Positions 17,698 through 26,545 of a stretch of DNA of 64,000 nucleotides are shown here, piece by piece (position 1 is the stretch's first letter; the number at the start of each line of letters is the position of its first letter). This DNA is from Lichenicola sp965198655 (GTDB lineage: Bacteria > Pseudomonadota > Alphaproteobacteria > Acetobacterales > Acetobacteraceae). The translations under genes and the position numbers were made by a program. A model generated the notes under the pieces. It saw only the letters and a program-made list of their open reading frames with translations. It was not told the origin of the DNA and searched no databases. Location: positions 1,736,001-1,800,000 of the forward strand of contig OZ240668.1 of NCBI GenBank assembly GCA_965198655.1. Direction: 5' to 3'.

Positions 17698-18330
17698 ATG
17701 GAACGGCTCAGCCCCCTTCAGGACGCGGAACCGGTGTTGCCGGGCTCTGCCGGCGGGTCCGCGGCGCGGACCACGGTGTATGCGCTCCTGGCGATGATGC
17801 TGGCGGCTGGCGGCTGGGTGCGCTTCAACGACCAGATCGCGACGTTGGCGCCGGGTCTGGCGGCCCCCGCGTCCGGCGTGGCGCAGGCGGCGGCGAGGCC
17901 GCCGGTGCACGGGCTGGTGGAGCTGGGGCTGATGCCGCGGGCGGCCGAGCCGGCGGCGGTGGCCGGGCTCGGCCTGCCGGCCTCCGACGCCGCGGCGATG
18001 CTGGGAACGCTGAAGCGCGACCGGCTGCGGCTGGTGCAGATGCCGTTGTTCGACGCCGGGCTGTCCGCGCCGGACGGCACCGATAGCGGCCGCGCGGTGC
18101 TGGTCAGCTCGGGCGGCTATTCCAGGCTGGTGCGGATCGGGCGGCAGCCGGTGATGGTGACGCTGCCGATCGACCGCGTCGGCACCGTGACGTTCCAGGT
18201 GCCGGGGCGCGAGGCGGGGGCGCTGCCAGCGGGCGGGCTCGGCATCGGCGCCATCACCGCGACCGGGCCGGTGCGCTTCCCGGATCTCCGCCAGGGCGAG
18301 GCGCTGGAGGTCGGGGTGATCGCGCAATGA
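17698..18330 (+). CDS. Membrane-anchored protein of unknown function, first gene of AAA+ module
   Basis: 210 aa. One hydrophobic segment (TTVYALLAMMLAAGGWVRF, about residues 25-43) follows a short acidic N-terminus, so the bulk should lie in the periplasm. The rest is rich in Gly, Ala, Val and Leu with beta-type alternation (LVSSGGYSRLVRIG, VMVTLPIDRVGTVTFQVPG) and no family I recognise. The ATG at 17698 has an AGGA too close to serve as a normal SD; a TTG at 17662 is the alternative. The stop overlaps the AAA+ gene start by ATGA, pointing to coupled translation and to a protein that works with the ATPase. Confidence 0.65.
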   Translation: MERLSPLQDAEPVLPGSAGGSAARTTVYALLAMMLAAGGWVRFNDQIATLAPGLAAPASGVAQAAARPPVHGLVELGLMPRAAEPAAVAGLGLPASDAAAMLGTLKRDRLRLVQMPLFDAGLSAPDGTDSGRAVLVSSGGYSRLVRIGRQPVMVTLPIDRVGTVTFQVPGREAGALPAGGLGIGAITATGPVRFPDLRQGEALEVGVIAQ

Positions 18331-19658
18331 AGGGACTGATGTCGGGTGCCGCCCGGCTGATGCCGTTGATGATGCTGGCGTTCCTGACGCTGGCCATCGT
18401 GCAGATCCTGATGCAACTGCACCTGTCTCCGGCGCACCTGCTGGAGATCGTGCTATCGCTGGTGACCCGGCTCGGCCCATTCTATGTCGGCGGCGCCGCC
18501 TTGCTGTGGGGGCTGGTGCTCGGCGGCATCGGCTACGAGTGGCGCGCCGGGGTGCTGGAGCGGCGGGAACGGCGGGCCGGCCTCGGCTATCGCGCCGCCT
18601 GGGCGCGACGAAAGAATCGGGGATGGATGATGGACGTTCTGGCCCGGCTGACCAACCGCGACGCGCTCGAGGAGATGCTGTCCAAGCAGGACAAGGCGAC
18701 CGTGATCGACGCGGTGGCGCTGTCCGCCACGCTGCGATCGCAGGTGATCGGGCAGGACCAAGTGTGCGAGGACGTGGCGCAGCAGCTTCGCCGCCGCCTG
18801 GCGCTGCAGGTGCGTGGCAAGCCGGTCGGCATCTTCCTGCTGGCCGGACCCCCCGGCACCGGCAAGACCTATCTCGCCAAGCGCCTGGCCGCGGCACTCG
18901 GCCGCAAGCTGCTGCACTTCGACATGACGCAGATGAGCGCCCCGCACGCGGCGACCCAGTTGTTCGGCAGCCCCAAGGGCTATGTCGGCTCCGACAGCTA
19001 CGGCAAGCTCACCGGCGGCTTGAAAGAAACACCGGACGCCGTGGTCCTGCTCGACGAGATCGAGAAGGCGCACCCCGACGTGTTCAAGAAGTTCCTCAGC
19101 GCCTGGAACGACGGGCACGTCACCGAGGCGTCGGTGGGAACCCAGGTCTCGACCACGCGGGCGATCTTCGTGCTGACCTCCAACATCGCCACCGACGCGC
19201 TGAGCGAGATCGCCGACCGCTATGCGACCGACCCGGAGGCGATGCGTCAGGCCTCGGTGGACGCGCTGCGCATGGCGGGGTTCGCGCCCGAGGTGCTGAA
19301 CCGGCTCGATCGTATCTTCGTGTTCCGGGCGCTGGGCGGGCTGGACGTGGCGCGTGTGGCGGCGCTGGAGATCGAGGCGATGATCGCCTCCTACGGGCTG
19401 GACATCGCCGCCGGCGGCATCGACCCGGCGCTGCTGTTCGAGGTGATGCAGCGCCAGGACCGGCTGGGGCAGGGCGCGAGCGCCCGCGACCTGGTGCGCT
19501 CGATCGAGGAGATGGTCAGCGACGGGCTGATCGAGGCCAGGCAGCAGGGCGCGCGTTGGGTGCGGCTGGAGAAGGGCGAGGACGGCATCGTGACGCGGAT
19601 CGCCGACCTGCAGGCGCCGGATCGCGCGACGCCAGCACCGTTGGTGGCGGAACACTGA
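18327..19658 (+). CDS. Membrane-anchored Clp/Hsp100 D2-type AAA+ ATPase
   Basis: 443 aa. Two N-terminal hydrophobic segments (MPLMMLAFLTLAIVQIL and LGPFYVGGAALLWGLVLGGIG) anchor it in the membrane. A single AAA+ domain of the ClpA/ClpB second-ring type follows: Walker A GPPGTGKT (173-180), pore-loop KGYVG (217-221), Walker B VVLLDEIEKAHP (about 239-250), sensor-1 FVLTSN, an arginine-bearing LNRLDRIFVF (about 323-332) and a small C-terminal domain with GASARDLVRS in the sensor-2 position. It lacks the Clp N-domain and first ATPase ring. The conserved aromatic pore loop implies polypeptide threading or remodelling at the membrane. No ClpP-binding loop is evident. Start overlaps the preceding gene (ATGA). 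Confidence 0.85.
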   Translation: MKGLMSGAARLMPLMMLAFLTLAIVQILMQLHLSPAHLLEIVLSLVTRLGPFYVGGAALLWGLVLGGIGYEWRAGVLERRERRAGLGYRAAWARRKNRGWMMDVLARLTNRDALEEMLSKQDKATVIDAVALSATLRSQVIGQDQVCEDVAQQLRRRLALQVRGKPVGIFLLAGPPGTGKTYLAKRLAAALGRKLLHFDMTQMSAPHAATQLFGSPKGYVGSDSYGKLTGGLKETPDAVVLLDEIEKAHPDVFKKFLSAWNDGHVTEASVGTQVSTTRAIFVLTSNIATDALSEIADRYATDPEAMRQASVDALRMAGFAPEVLNRLDRIFVFRALGGLDVARVAALEIEAMIASYGLDIAAGGIDPALLFEVMQRQDRLGQGASARDLVRSIEEMVSDGLIEARQQGARWVRLEKGEDGIVTRIADLQAPDRATPAPLVAEH

Positions 19659-19692
19659 CGGGTCCGGGCCTGCGCCGCGTGGGGATCGTCGG

Positions 19693-20523
19693 ATGTCGGT
19701 GATCGGCAGGCTTTGGCAGCGCGCGCCGGCCTGGCGCGCCTGCGTGGTGACGGCGGTCGCCTTCACCGGGCTTGCGGCGATGTTCCCGCCGGCGCTGCCG
19801 CACCTCCTGCCGCTGCGCTTGCCCGGGGTCCAGAGCGGCAGGGCGGACGTGGCGGCGCGTTACCGCCCGGCGCCGCTTCCCACGCCGCCCGACCAGGGCA
19901 TCCTGCACGTTCCGCCTGCGGACGGTGCGTCGCGGCAAGGCATCATCCACTATGCTGGGCGGCTGCTGCCGTTGCCGGCCGGCGCCTGGCAGGAGCTGGT
20001 GGTCGGGCGCGGCGGCGGCGCCGAGATGCAGCAGGCGACGCTGTTCGACCGGGTGGTGGACAACCACCTGACCGGGCTGGTGCTGGTCGCAGCACCCGGG
20101 GTGATGAGCGGCGCCACCGGTTCCGTAGGGCTGCCGCCGCCCTGTGCCGACCCGGGACGGCTGGCGGGCGCCATCACGCCGGAGCAGCCCGGGCAGAACC
20201 CGCTCGCGCACGAGTGCTGGGCGATTACCCCGGTCGACATGCAGGCCACCGCGGCGCACCCGCTGGACGACATGATGCAGCGCGGGTTGGCCAGGCTCGG
20301 CGAGCTGCACGTCGCGGTGCCGGACCGGATGCTGGCCACGAGCTTCATGCGCTCCGACAACGGCGGCTGGCTGCTCGCGACCGTGCTGCTGCCGGACCGC
20401 GGCGGCCCGATCCGCAAGCTCGAGGATTGGGCGGCGCGGTTCCAGGTGCCGATGCACAAGGGCTATGACGGGACGCTGGTCGCGGCCGACCTGACGCCGG
20501 CGGTGGTGCGGGACCCGGGGTAG
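19693..20523 (+). CDS. Membrane-anchored protein of unknown function, third gene of AAA+ module
   Basis: 276 aa. The N-terminal segment (ACVVTAVAFTGLAAMFPPALPHLLPL) looks like a signal anchor; the remainder is soluble and includes a cysteine pair (PPPCADPGR, HECWAITP) that could form a disulfide in the periplasm. No family is recognised. It begins 34 bp after the AAA+ stop and is the last gene of the run, ending about 45 bp before the convergent xth gene. Context suggests it is a periplasmic partner or substrate-recognition factor of the membrane ATPase (inference). Confidence 0.65.
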   Translation: MSVIGRLWQRAPAWRACVVTAVAFTGLAAMFPPALPHLLPLRLPGVQSGRADVAARYRPAPLPTPPDQGILHVPPADGASRQGIIHYAGRLLPLPAGAWQELVVGRGGGAEMQQATLFDRVVDNHLTGLVLVAAPGVMSGATGSVGLPPPCADPGRLAGAITPEQPGQNPLAHECWAITPVDMQATAAHPLDDMMQRGLARLGELHVAVPDRMLATSFMRSDNGGWLLATVLLPDRGGPIRKLEDWAARFQVPMHKGYDGTLVAADLTPAVVRDPG

Positions 20524-20568
20524 CAGCGTCCCGACGCTCCGGCCGACCGGGACCGGAGGCGGGCCTAC

Positions 20569-21348
20569 CTACGCCAGCGTCACCACCAGCGGCACATGGT
20601 CGGAGGGCTGCGGGCGGTCGCGCTCGGCGCGGTCGGGGGCGGCGGCGGCGAGGCGCTCCGCCAGGCGCGGCGAGAGCAGGGCGTGGTCGATGCGCAGGCC
20701 GAGGTCACGGGGCCAGCATCCGGCCTGGTAGTCCCAGAAGGTGTAGACCGGGCTACGCTGGTGCAGGGCGCGCACCGCGTCGGTCAGGCCGAGCCAGCGC
20801 AGAGCCTGGAACCGCTGCCGGGTCTCGGGCCGCACCAGGGCGTCGGTTGGGCCGACGGTGCCGGGCGCGAAGTCCTCGTCGGTCGGGCACACGTTGTAGT
20901 CGCCGGCGAGCAGGAAGTCGGTCTCGTCAGCCAGCAGGGTGCGGGCATGGGCGATCAGCGCGTCCATCCAGGCGAGCTTGGCGGCGTAGCCGTCGGCGCC
21001 GCCGGAATTGCCGTTGGGAAGGTAAAGGTTGCCGACGGTGAGATCGGCGACGCGAAGCTCGACGTAGCGGGCCTGGTGCTCGCCGGAGTCGGGCGGGGCA
21101 AGGCCGGGAAGGTGGCGGGCGGTGACGGCGACGGGCAGCCGCGACAGCACGGCGACGCCGTTATAGGCCTTCTGGCCGACCACCGTGCTGTCGTAGCCGA
21201 GTGCTCGGAACGCGTCGGCGGGAAAGGCGTGCGCCTCGCACTTGATCTCCTGCAGCAGCAGCAGGTCGGGAGTGTTGGCCTTCAGCCAGGCGGCGACGTG
21301 AGCCTGCCGCTGCCGGATCGAGTTGACGTTCCAGGTGGCTAGCTTCAC
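20569..21348 (-). CDS. xth: Exodeoxyribonuclease III / AP endonuclease
   Basis: 259 aa, normal length for XthA-type DNA-repair nucleases. Family motifs in order: KLATWNVNSIRQR, LLLQEIKCE with the metal-binding Glu, NLYLPNGN, AGDYNVCP, a late LRIDHALLS and the terminal SDHVPLVV with the catalytic His. It cleaves at abasic sites and degrades 3' ends. A GTG at 21348 is used as start. erpA ends 20 bp upstream on the same strand, so the two are probably co-transcribed. Confidence 0.93.
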   Translation of the reverse strand: MKLATWNVNSIRQRQAHVAAWLKANTPDLLLLQEIKCEAHAFPADAFRALGYDSTVVGQKAYNGVAVLSRLPVAVTARHLPGLAPPDSGEHQARYVELRVADLTVGNLYLPNGNSGGADGYAAKLAWMDALIAHARTLLADETDFLLAGDYNVCPTDEDFAPGTVGPTDALVRPETRQRFQALRWLGLTDAVRALHQRSPVYTFWDYQAGCWPRDLGLRIDHALLSPRLAERLAAAAPDRAERDRPQPSDHVPLVVTLA

Positions 21349-21368
21349 GGGCCGAACGGTCCGGCGGC

Positions 21369-21740
21369 TCAGTCGATCGAGAAGCTGGTGCCGCAGCCGC
21401 AGGAGGAGGTGGCGTTCGGGTTGCGCACGGTGAAGTGGGCGCCCATCAGCGCATCGCTGTAGTCGAGCTGCGCACCGCCGAGCAGGTCGAGGCTGACCGG
21501 ATCGACCACCACGCGGGCAGGACCCGCCGGGATCACGGCGTCGTCCGGAGCGGTCTCGGGATCGAGCTTGAAGCTGTACTGGAACCCGCTGCAGCCGCCG
21601 GCGAGTACGGCCACCCGCAGCGCCTGGGCGTCCGGGCCGGCGCTGCCTGGCTGGCCGGATACGATCTCGGCGATCCGGGCGGCGGCACGCTCGGAGACGG
21701 AGAACCGGGCGGCGGGTGGTGCGAGGGTCGCGGTGTCCAT
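21369..21740 (-). CDS. erpA: A-type Fe-S cluster carrier protein (ErpA/IscA family)
   Basis: 123 aa. It begins with a short Ala/Pro-rich leader, then RFSVSERAAARIAEIV. The family cysteines are present: one in AGGCSGFQY (about residue 56) and the C-terminal SSCGCGTSF pair, which together hold the cluster. The last motif is followed by SFSID. It delivers Fe-S clusters to apoproteins. ATG 21740 is preferred over an in-frame upstream ATG at 21878, which would overlap argS. It is divergent from argS and upstream of xth. Confidence 0.9.
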   Translation of the reverse strand: MDTATLAPPAARFSVSERAAARIAEIVSGQPGSAGPDAQALRVAVLAGGCSGFQYSFKLDPETAPDDAVIPAGPARVVVDPVSLDLLGGAQLDYSDALMGAHFTVRNPNATSSCGCGTSFSID

Positions 21741-21876
21741 GGCATACAGATAGCGCGTCCGCCACGGTTCTTGAAGGTGCCAGGCCGACGGGCAGCCGCC
21801 GGTTGACGGGCCGGGCCGGAACGGGCTGAAACGCCTGGGTGCCGGACCAGGGGGCGCCACGCCGGAAGGGATCGCC

Positions 21877-23676
21877 ATGTTCGACCTGTTCGCATCCTAC
21901 CGGGCCCAGGTGGTCGAGGCGCTGGCGCGGATCGTGCCGGACCTGCCGGCGGAGGTGGCGGCGCGCGTCGAGCTGACCCCGACCCGGGATCCGGCGCATG
22001 GCGACATGGCGACCAACGCGGCGCTGCTGGCGGCCAAGCCCGCGCGCCGTCGCCCGGCGGAGATCGCGTCGGCGCTGGCGGCCGAGCTGGCCACGGTCGA
22101 GGGTGTGGCGGCGGCGGTGCCGGCGGGACCGGGCTTCGTCAACATCACCCTCCACCCCGGGACGCTGCGTACGGTGCTGCCGGCGGTGCTCCGTGCCGGC
22201 GAGGCGTATGGCGACGGCGCGGCCGGGGCGGGCGTCATGGTCAACGTCGAGTACGTGTCGGCCAACCCGACCGGTCCGATGCATGTCGGGCATTGCCGGG
22301 GTGCCGTGGTGGGTGACGCGCTGGCCAACCTGCTGGTCAAGGCCGGGTTCGGGGTGGTCAAGGAGTACTACGTCAACGATGCCGGGGCGCAGGTGGCGGC
22401 CCTCGCCTGGGCCGCCTATTGGCGTTATCTCGAAGCGCTCGGCACGCCGATCGCGGAGGCGGAGTTCGAGGCGCTGGTGCCGGGCGGGCTGCAGTATCGC
22501 GGCGACTATCTCGTGCCGGTGGGTGCGGCGCTCCTGGACGCGCACGGCGACGCGCTGGCCGGACCGGACCGGCGTCCGGCGGCGGCGCCGCTGTGGTTCG
22601 ACACCGTGCGGGCGTTCGCGCTGGACTGGATGCTGCGCATGATACGCGAGGACCTGGCGCAGCTCGGCGTCCGCCACGACGTGTTCACCTCCGAGCGCGC
22701 GATCCTGGCCAGCGGGGCGGCGGACGCGGCGATCGACCAACTCGACGCCGCGGGCCTGCTCTACGAGGGCGTGCTGGAGCCGCCCCGCGGCAAGGTGATG
22801 GCGGACTGGGAGGCCAGGCCGCAGACCCTGTTCCGCGCTACCCAATTCGGCGACGACGTCGACCGGCCGCTGCGCAAGTCCGACGGCAGCAACACCTACT
22901 TCGCCAACGACATCGGCTACCACGCCGACAAGATCGCGCGGGGTGCCGCGATCGTGGTCGACGTGCTGGGGGCCGATCATGGCGGCTACGTGTCGCGCAT
23001 GCGGGCGGCGGTGGCGGCGGTGGCGCCGTTCTACGCGCCGGACCGGGCGGTCGCATTCGAGGCGGTGCTGTGCCAGATCGTGCACGTGATCCAGAACGGC
23101 CAGCCGGTGCGCATGTCCAAGCGCGCCGGCACCTTCGTCACCCTGCGCGACCTGCTGGACGAGGTCGGCCGCGACGCGGTGCGCTTCACCATGCTGACGC
23201 GCAAGCCGGACGCGCAGATGGAGTTCGACCTCGACCTGGCGGTGGCGCAGACGCGGGACAACCCAGTGTTCTACGTGCAGTACGCCCATGCCCGCTGCCG
23301 GTCGGTGCTGCGGGCGGCGGCGGAGATGCCGGGACTGGGCCCGGTGTCCCGGGAGGCGCTGGCGCAGGTGCCGCTCGACGCCCTCAACTCGGAGTCGGAG
23401 CTGGCGCTGGTGCGCCGCCTGGCGCACTGGCCCCGGCTGGTGGAAGGGGCGGCGGTGGCGCGGGAGCCGCACCGGATCGCGTTCTATCTCAACGACCTCG
23501 CGGGCGACTTTCATATGTTGTGGAACCGTGGCCGCGATGATGCGACGCTGCGCTTCCTGCAGGCGGAGCAGCCGGAGTCGACGCGCGCCCGGCTGGCGCT
23601 GGTGGAGGCGACCGCCACCGTGATCCGGTCCGGGCTGTCGGTGCTGGGGGTGGAGCCGGTCGAGGAGATGCGATGA
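21877..23676 (+). CDS. argS: Arginyl-tRNA synthetase
   Basis: 599 aa class I aminoacyl-tRNA synthetase. The signature ANPTGPMHVGHCRG supplies the HIGH motif as HVGH (136-139), and VRMSKRAGTFVT supplies the KMSKS-like loop at about 413-416. The N-terminal additional domain (RDPAHGDMATNAA) and the C-terminal anticodon-binding helical domain with HMLWNRG-type ending are recognisable. Essential for translation. The next gene starts within its last codons (ATGA at 23673). It heads a co-directional run through serS. Confidence 0.95.
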   Translation: MFDLFASYRAQVVEALARIVPDLPAEVAARVELTPTRDPAHGDMATNAALLAAKPARRRPAEIASALAAELATVEGVAAAVPAGPGFVNITLHPGTLRTVLPAVLRAGEAYGDGAAGAGVMVNVEYVSANPTGPMHVGHCRGAVVGDALANLLVKAGFGVVKEYYVNDAGAQVAALAWAAYWRYLEALGTPIAEAEFEALVPGGLQYRGDYLVPVGAALLDAHGDALAGPDRRPAAAPLWFDTVRAFALDWMLRMIREDLAQLGVRHDVFTSERAILASGAADAAIDQLDAAGLLYEGVLEPPRGKVMADWEARPQTLFRATQFGDDVDRPLRKSDGSNTYFANDIGYHADKIARGAAIVVDVLGADHGGYVSRMRAAVAAVAPFYAPDRAVAFEAVLCQIVHVIQNGQPVRMSKRAGTFVTLRDLLDEVGRDAVRFTMLTRKPDAQMEFDLDLAVAQTRDNPVFYVQYAHARCRSVLRAAAEMPGLGPVSREALAQVPLDALNSESELALVRRLAHWPRLVEGAAVAREPHRIAFYLNDLAGDFHMLWNRGRDDATLRFLQAEQPESTRARLALVEATATVIRSGLSVLGVEPVEEMR

Positions 23677-24557
23677 GCCTGGTGGATCGGGACCTGGTCG
23701 CGGAGGAGCGCGAGGCGGCGCGTCGGGGCGCGTTGCCGCCGCGCGCGCCGCGCCGGCCGGGGATGGACGATGGCACCCGCTGGCTGGCGCTGGTCGCGGG
23801 CGGGATCGGCGCCCTGCTGGTGGCCACCGTCGGCGGCTGGTCGCTGCTCGGGCATCGCGCCGAGAACGGCATCCCGGTGATCGAGCCGTTGCCTGGCCCG
23901 GTCCGGGTCAAGCCGGTCGATCCCGGCGGCATGCAGGTGATGAGCACGCAGGTGGCGCAGACCAACGGCCCGGCGGCGCAGGCGCTGGCGCCGGCTCCGG
24001 AAGCGGCGGACCCGCAAGCGTTGCAGAAAGCGGTGGAGGCCGCGCGACGCGCCGACGCGCCGCCCGCCGCCGTCGCGCGGACGGTCGGGGCACCGGTGAC
24101 GGAGGTACCACCAGCCGCCGCGTCGACGCCGGCGGCTGGCCCGTCGGTCGCGGCGCCGGCAGCGACTCCGGTGGCAGCGGCTCCGGTGGCGGCGGCTCCG
24201 GTTCCGCCGCAGCGCGCCGTGCCGGGACCCGTCAGCGGGGATGGCGGGGATGCAGGAGCCGAGGCGGACGCTTCGGCGGCGGCACCGGGAACGGGTGCGG
24301 TCACAGTGCCGGGCGGCCACGCGGTGCAGCTTGCGGCGCTGGACAGCGAGGCGGCGGCACAGGCGGAATGGGGGCGCCTGGCGCGTCGGGCGCCGTCGCT
24401 GTTCGCTAAGCGGGATCCGGCCATCATGCCGGTCAGCCGCGACGGCAAGCGGTTCTTCCGGTTGCGCACCGCGGGCTTCGCCAGCGCCGCCGAGGCGTCG
24501 GCGTTCTGCGGCAGGCTGCACGGGGCGGGGATCGCCTGCACCGTCGCGGACTTCTGA
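23673..24557 (+). CDS. SPOR-domain membrane protein
   Basis: 294 aa. A basic cytoplasmic N-terminus (about 35 residues) precedes one transmembrane helix (WLALVAGGIGALLVATVGGWSLL). A long low-complexity Ala/Pro/Val linker follows, then a C-terminal SPOR domain (HAVQLAALDSEAAAQAEWGRL ... FFRLRTAGFASAAEASAFCGRL). SPOR domains bind denuded septal peptidoglycan, so a role at division sites or in the cell wall is likely. It overlaps argS by 4 bp. A repeat (R2) begins 13 bp after its stop. Confidence 0.85.
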   Translation: MSLVDRDLVAEEREAARRGALPPRAPRRPGMDDGTRWLALVAGGIGALLVATVGGWSLLGHRAENGIPVIEPLPGPVRVKPVDPGGMQVMSTQVAQTNGPAAQALAPAPEAADPQALQKAVEAARRADAPPAAVARTVGAPVTEVPPAAASTPAAGPSVAAPAATPVAAAPVAAAPVPPQRAVPGPVSGDGGDAGAEADASAAAPGTGAVTVPGGHAVQLAALDSEAAAQAEWGRLARRAPSLFAKRDPAIMPVSRDGKRFFRLRTAGFASAAEASAFCGRLHGAGIACTVADF

Positions 24558-24570
24558 GGATTTCGTGGAC

Positions 24571-24735
24571 GGCCAAGGAAGCCCAGGGGCTTTGCCCCTG
24601 CACCCCATGAAGGGCACAGCCCTTCAAACCCGATTCTTAAAGTTAAGGGGTCTGGGGCCTCCAGCCCCAGTGGATCGAGCTGCGAAGCAGATCGATGCTG
24701 CGAAGCAGATCGATGGGCAGAGCCCTGGCCTTGCT
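24571..24735 (-). repeat. Multi-hairpin dispersed repeat, copy R2
   Basis: Reverse-oriented copy: begins GCCCAGGGGCTTTGCCCCTG, then TGAAGGGCACAGCCCTTCA, CTGGGGCCTCCAGCCCCAG, two GCGAAGCAGATCGATG modules and a closing GGGCAGAGCCCTGGCCTTGC. It fills the whole gap between the SPOR gene and nagZ and reaches within about 10 bases of the nagZ start. Confidence 0.85.
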
Positions 24736-24743
24736 TGCTGGTT

Positions 24744-25733
24744 GTGACGCAGGCGGCGATCATCGGCCTGTCGGGGCTGGCCCTCACCGAAGGCGAACGC
24801 GCGCTCTTGGAAGAGCTGCCGCCGCTCGGGGTCATCCTGTTCAAGCGCAACATCGCCGATCCGGACCAGTTGCGCGGCCTGGTCGGCGGGGTCCGGGCGC
24901 TGCTGCCGTCCTGCCTGCTGATGGTGGACCAGGAAGGCGGGCGGGTGGCGCGGCTGCAACCGCCGCATTGGCGCGAGCACCCGCCGGCGGCGGCGCTCGG
25001 CCGGTTGCATGCGCGAAACGCCGAGGCGGGGCGGCGGGCGGCGTTCCTGACCGGGGCGCTGATCGGTACGGACTGCGCGGAGGCCGGGTTCGACGTGGCC
25101 TGTGCGCCGGTGCTGGACCTCCTGGTGGCAAGCGCCAGCGCGGTGATCGGCGACCGGGCCTACGCGGCCGGGCCGGAGGCGGTGGCGGTGCTGGCGGGGG
25201 CGATGGCGGACGGGCTGCTGTCGGCGGGGGTGCAACCGGTGGGCAAGCACGTGCCGGGGCACGGCCGGGCCGTGGTGGATAGCCACCTCATGCTGCCGGA
25301 GCTAGACGACGTCGACGCGGACGACCTGCTGCCCTTCCGCCGCCTGTCCTGGCTGCCGTGGATGATGACGGCGCATGTGCGCTACCGCCGGGTGGATCCG
25401 GTGCGTCCGGCGACGCTGTCGCGGGCCGTGCTCCGGCAGGTGGTGCGCGGCGCGATCGGATACGGCAACGTGCTGGTGTCGGACGATCTGAGCATGGGGG
25501 CGGTGTCGGGCGATCCGGGCGCTGCCGCCGCGTCGTGCCTCGCCGCCGGATGCGACGTGGCGCTGCATTGTTCCGGCGTGCTGGACGAGAGCCGCGCGGT
25601 GCTGGAGGCGGTCGGTGCGCCGGACGCGCAGGCGCGTGCGCGGCTCGACGCGGCGTCGGCTCTGGCGGCGGGTCGGCTGCAGGCGCTGGACGTGGCCGCG
25701 TTGGTCACGGAGCGCGCGGCGCTGCTGGCATGA
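24744..25733 (+). CDS. nagZ: Beta-N-acetylhexosaminidase (peptidoglycan recycling)
   Basis: 329 aa GH3-family enzyme that removes N-acetylglucosamine from anhydro-muropeptides in the cytoplasm. Visible signatures: GVILFKRNI, LLMVDQEGGRVARL, the catalytic loop GKHVPGHGRAVVDSH with the His of the Asp/His dyad, and LVSDDLSMGA containing the nucleophile Asp. GTG 24744 is chosen; a TTG at 24735 is possible. No SD is visible because the preceding sequence is the end of repeat R2. It overlaps scpA by ATGA, in a conserved alphaproteobacterial order. Confidence 0.9.
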   Translation: MTQAAIIGLSGLALTEGERALLEELPPLGVILFKRNIADPDQLRGLVGGVRALLPSCLLMVDQEGGRVARLQPPHWREHPPAAALGRLHARNAEAGRRAAFLTGALIGTDCAEAGFDVACAPVLDLLVASASAVIGDRAYAAGPEAVAVLAGAMADGLLSAGVQPVGKHVPGHGRAVVDSHLMLPELDDVDADDLLPFRRLSWLPWMMTAHVRYRRVDPVRPATLSRAVLRQVVRGAIGYGNVLVSDDLSMGAVSGDPGAAAASCLAAGCDVALHCSGVLDESRAVLEAVGAPDAQARARLDAASALAAGRLQALDVAALVTERAALLA

Positions 25734-26545
25734 GCGGCGGCGCGGCCGGACCGCCGGTGTGGTCCGACGGCACGCGACCGGCCGCGGCGGCGCCGCTGCT
25801 GCGGTTGGACGGCTACGAGGGGCCGCTCGACCTGCTCCTGGAGCTGGCGCGGACGCAGAAGGTGGACCTGCAGCGCATCTCCATGCTGCAACTGGTGGAG
25901 CAGTATCTCGCCGCGGTGGACGGGGTGCGGCCCGAGCTGGCGGCGGACTGGCTGGTGATGGCGGCCTGGCTCGCCTGGCTGAAGTCGCGCCTGCTGCTGC
26001 CCGACCCGCTGGCGCCGGAAGAGGGCGAGGCGGCGGCCGACCTGCTGCAGGCCCGGCTGGCCGAGCTGGCGGAGATGCGCGGAGCGGCAGCCTGGCTGCA
26101 GGCGCGCCCGGCGCTGGGGCGGGAGGTGTGGGCCCGCGGTGTGCCGGAGCCGCTCTGCGAGGTCGACCGCAGCGGGCTGTCGCTCGACCTGGGCCAGTTG
26201 CTCGGGGCCTACCTCGCCTGCCGCCGCAGGCGAGATAGGCGCAGCGTCTACCGGCCGCCGCGGCCGCGGTTCCTGACCGTGTCGGAGGCGGTGCAGCGCC
26301 TGCGCCGCCTGCTCGGCGACGGCTCGGAATGGCGCGGGCTGGACCGGTTCCTGCCTGGCCTGGCGGGTTCGGAGGCGGCGGACCGGCCACGCCGTGCCGC
26401 CCTGGCCGCCCTGCTGGTGGCCGGGCTGGAGCTGGCGCGCGACGGCGTGCTGGAGCTGCGACAGGAGCAGCCGTTCGGCCCGGTGCTGCTGCGGCCCAGG
26501 GAGACGGTGACGCGGGAGACGGTGATGCGGGAGGCGGCGGAATGA
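25730..26545 (+). CDS. scpA: Segregation and condensation protein A
   Basis: 271 aa kleisin subunit of the SMC-ScpAB condensin. The N-terminal YEGPLDLLLELARTQKVDL is the hallmark, followed by VEQYLAAVD and WLVMAAWLAWLKSRLLLP, which bind ScpB and the SMC neck. The C-terminal winged helix (QPFGPVLLRP region) contacts the SMC head. It overlaps nagZ upstream and scpB downstream by 4 bp each, indicating coupled translation. Confidence 0.92.
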   Translation: MSGGAAGPPVWSDGTRPAAAAPLLRLDGYEGPLDLLLELARTQKVDLQRISMLQLVEQYLAAVDGVRPELAADWLVMAAWLAWLKSRLLLPDPLAPEEGEAAADLLQARLAELAEMRGAAAWLQARPALGREVWARGVPEPLCEVDRSGLSLDLGQLLGAYLACRRRRDRRSVYRPPRPRFLTVSEAVQRLRRLLGDGSEWRGLDRFLPGLAGSEAADRPRRAALAALLVAGLELARDGVLELRQEQPFGPVLLRPRETVTRETVMREAAE

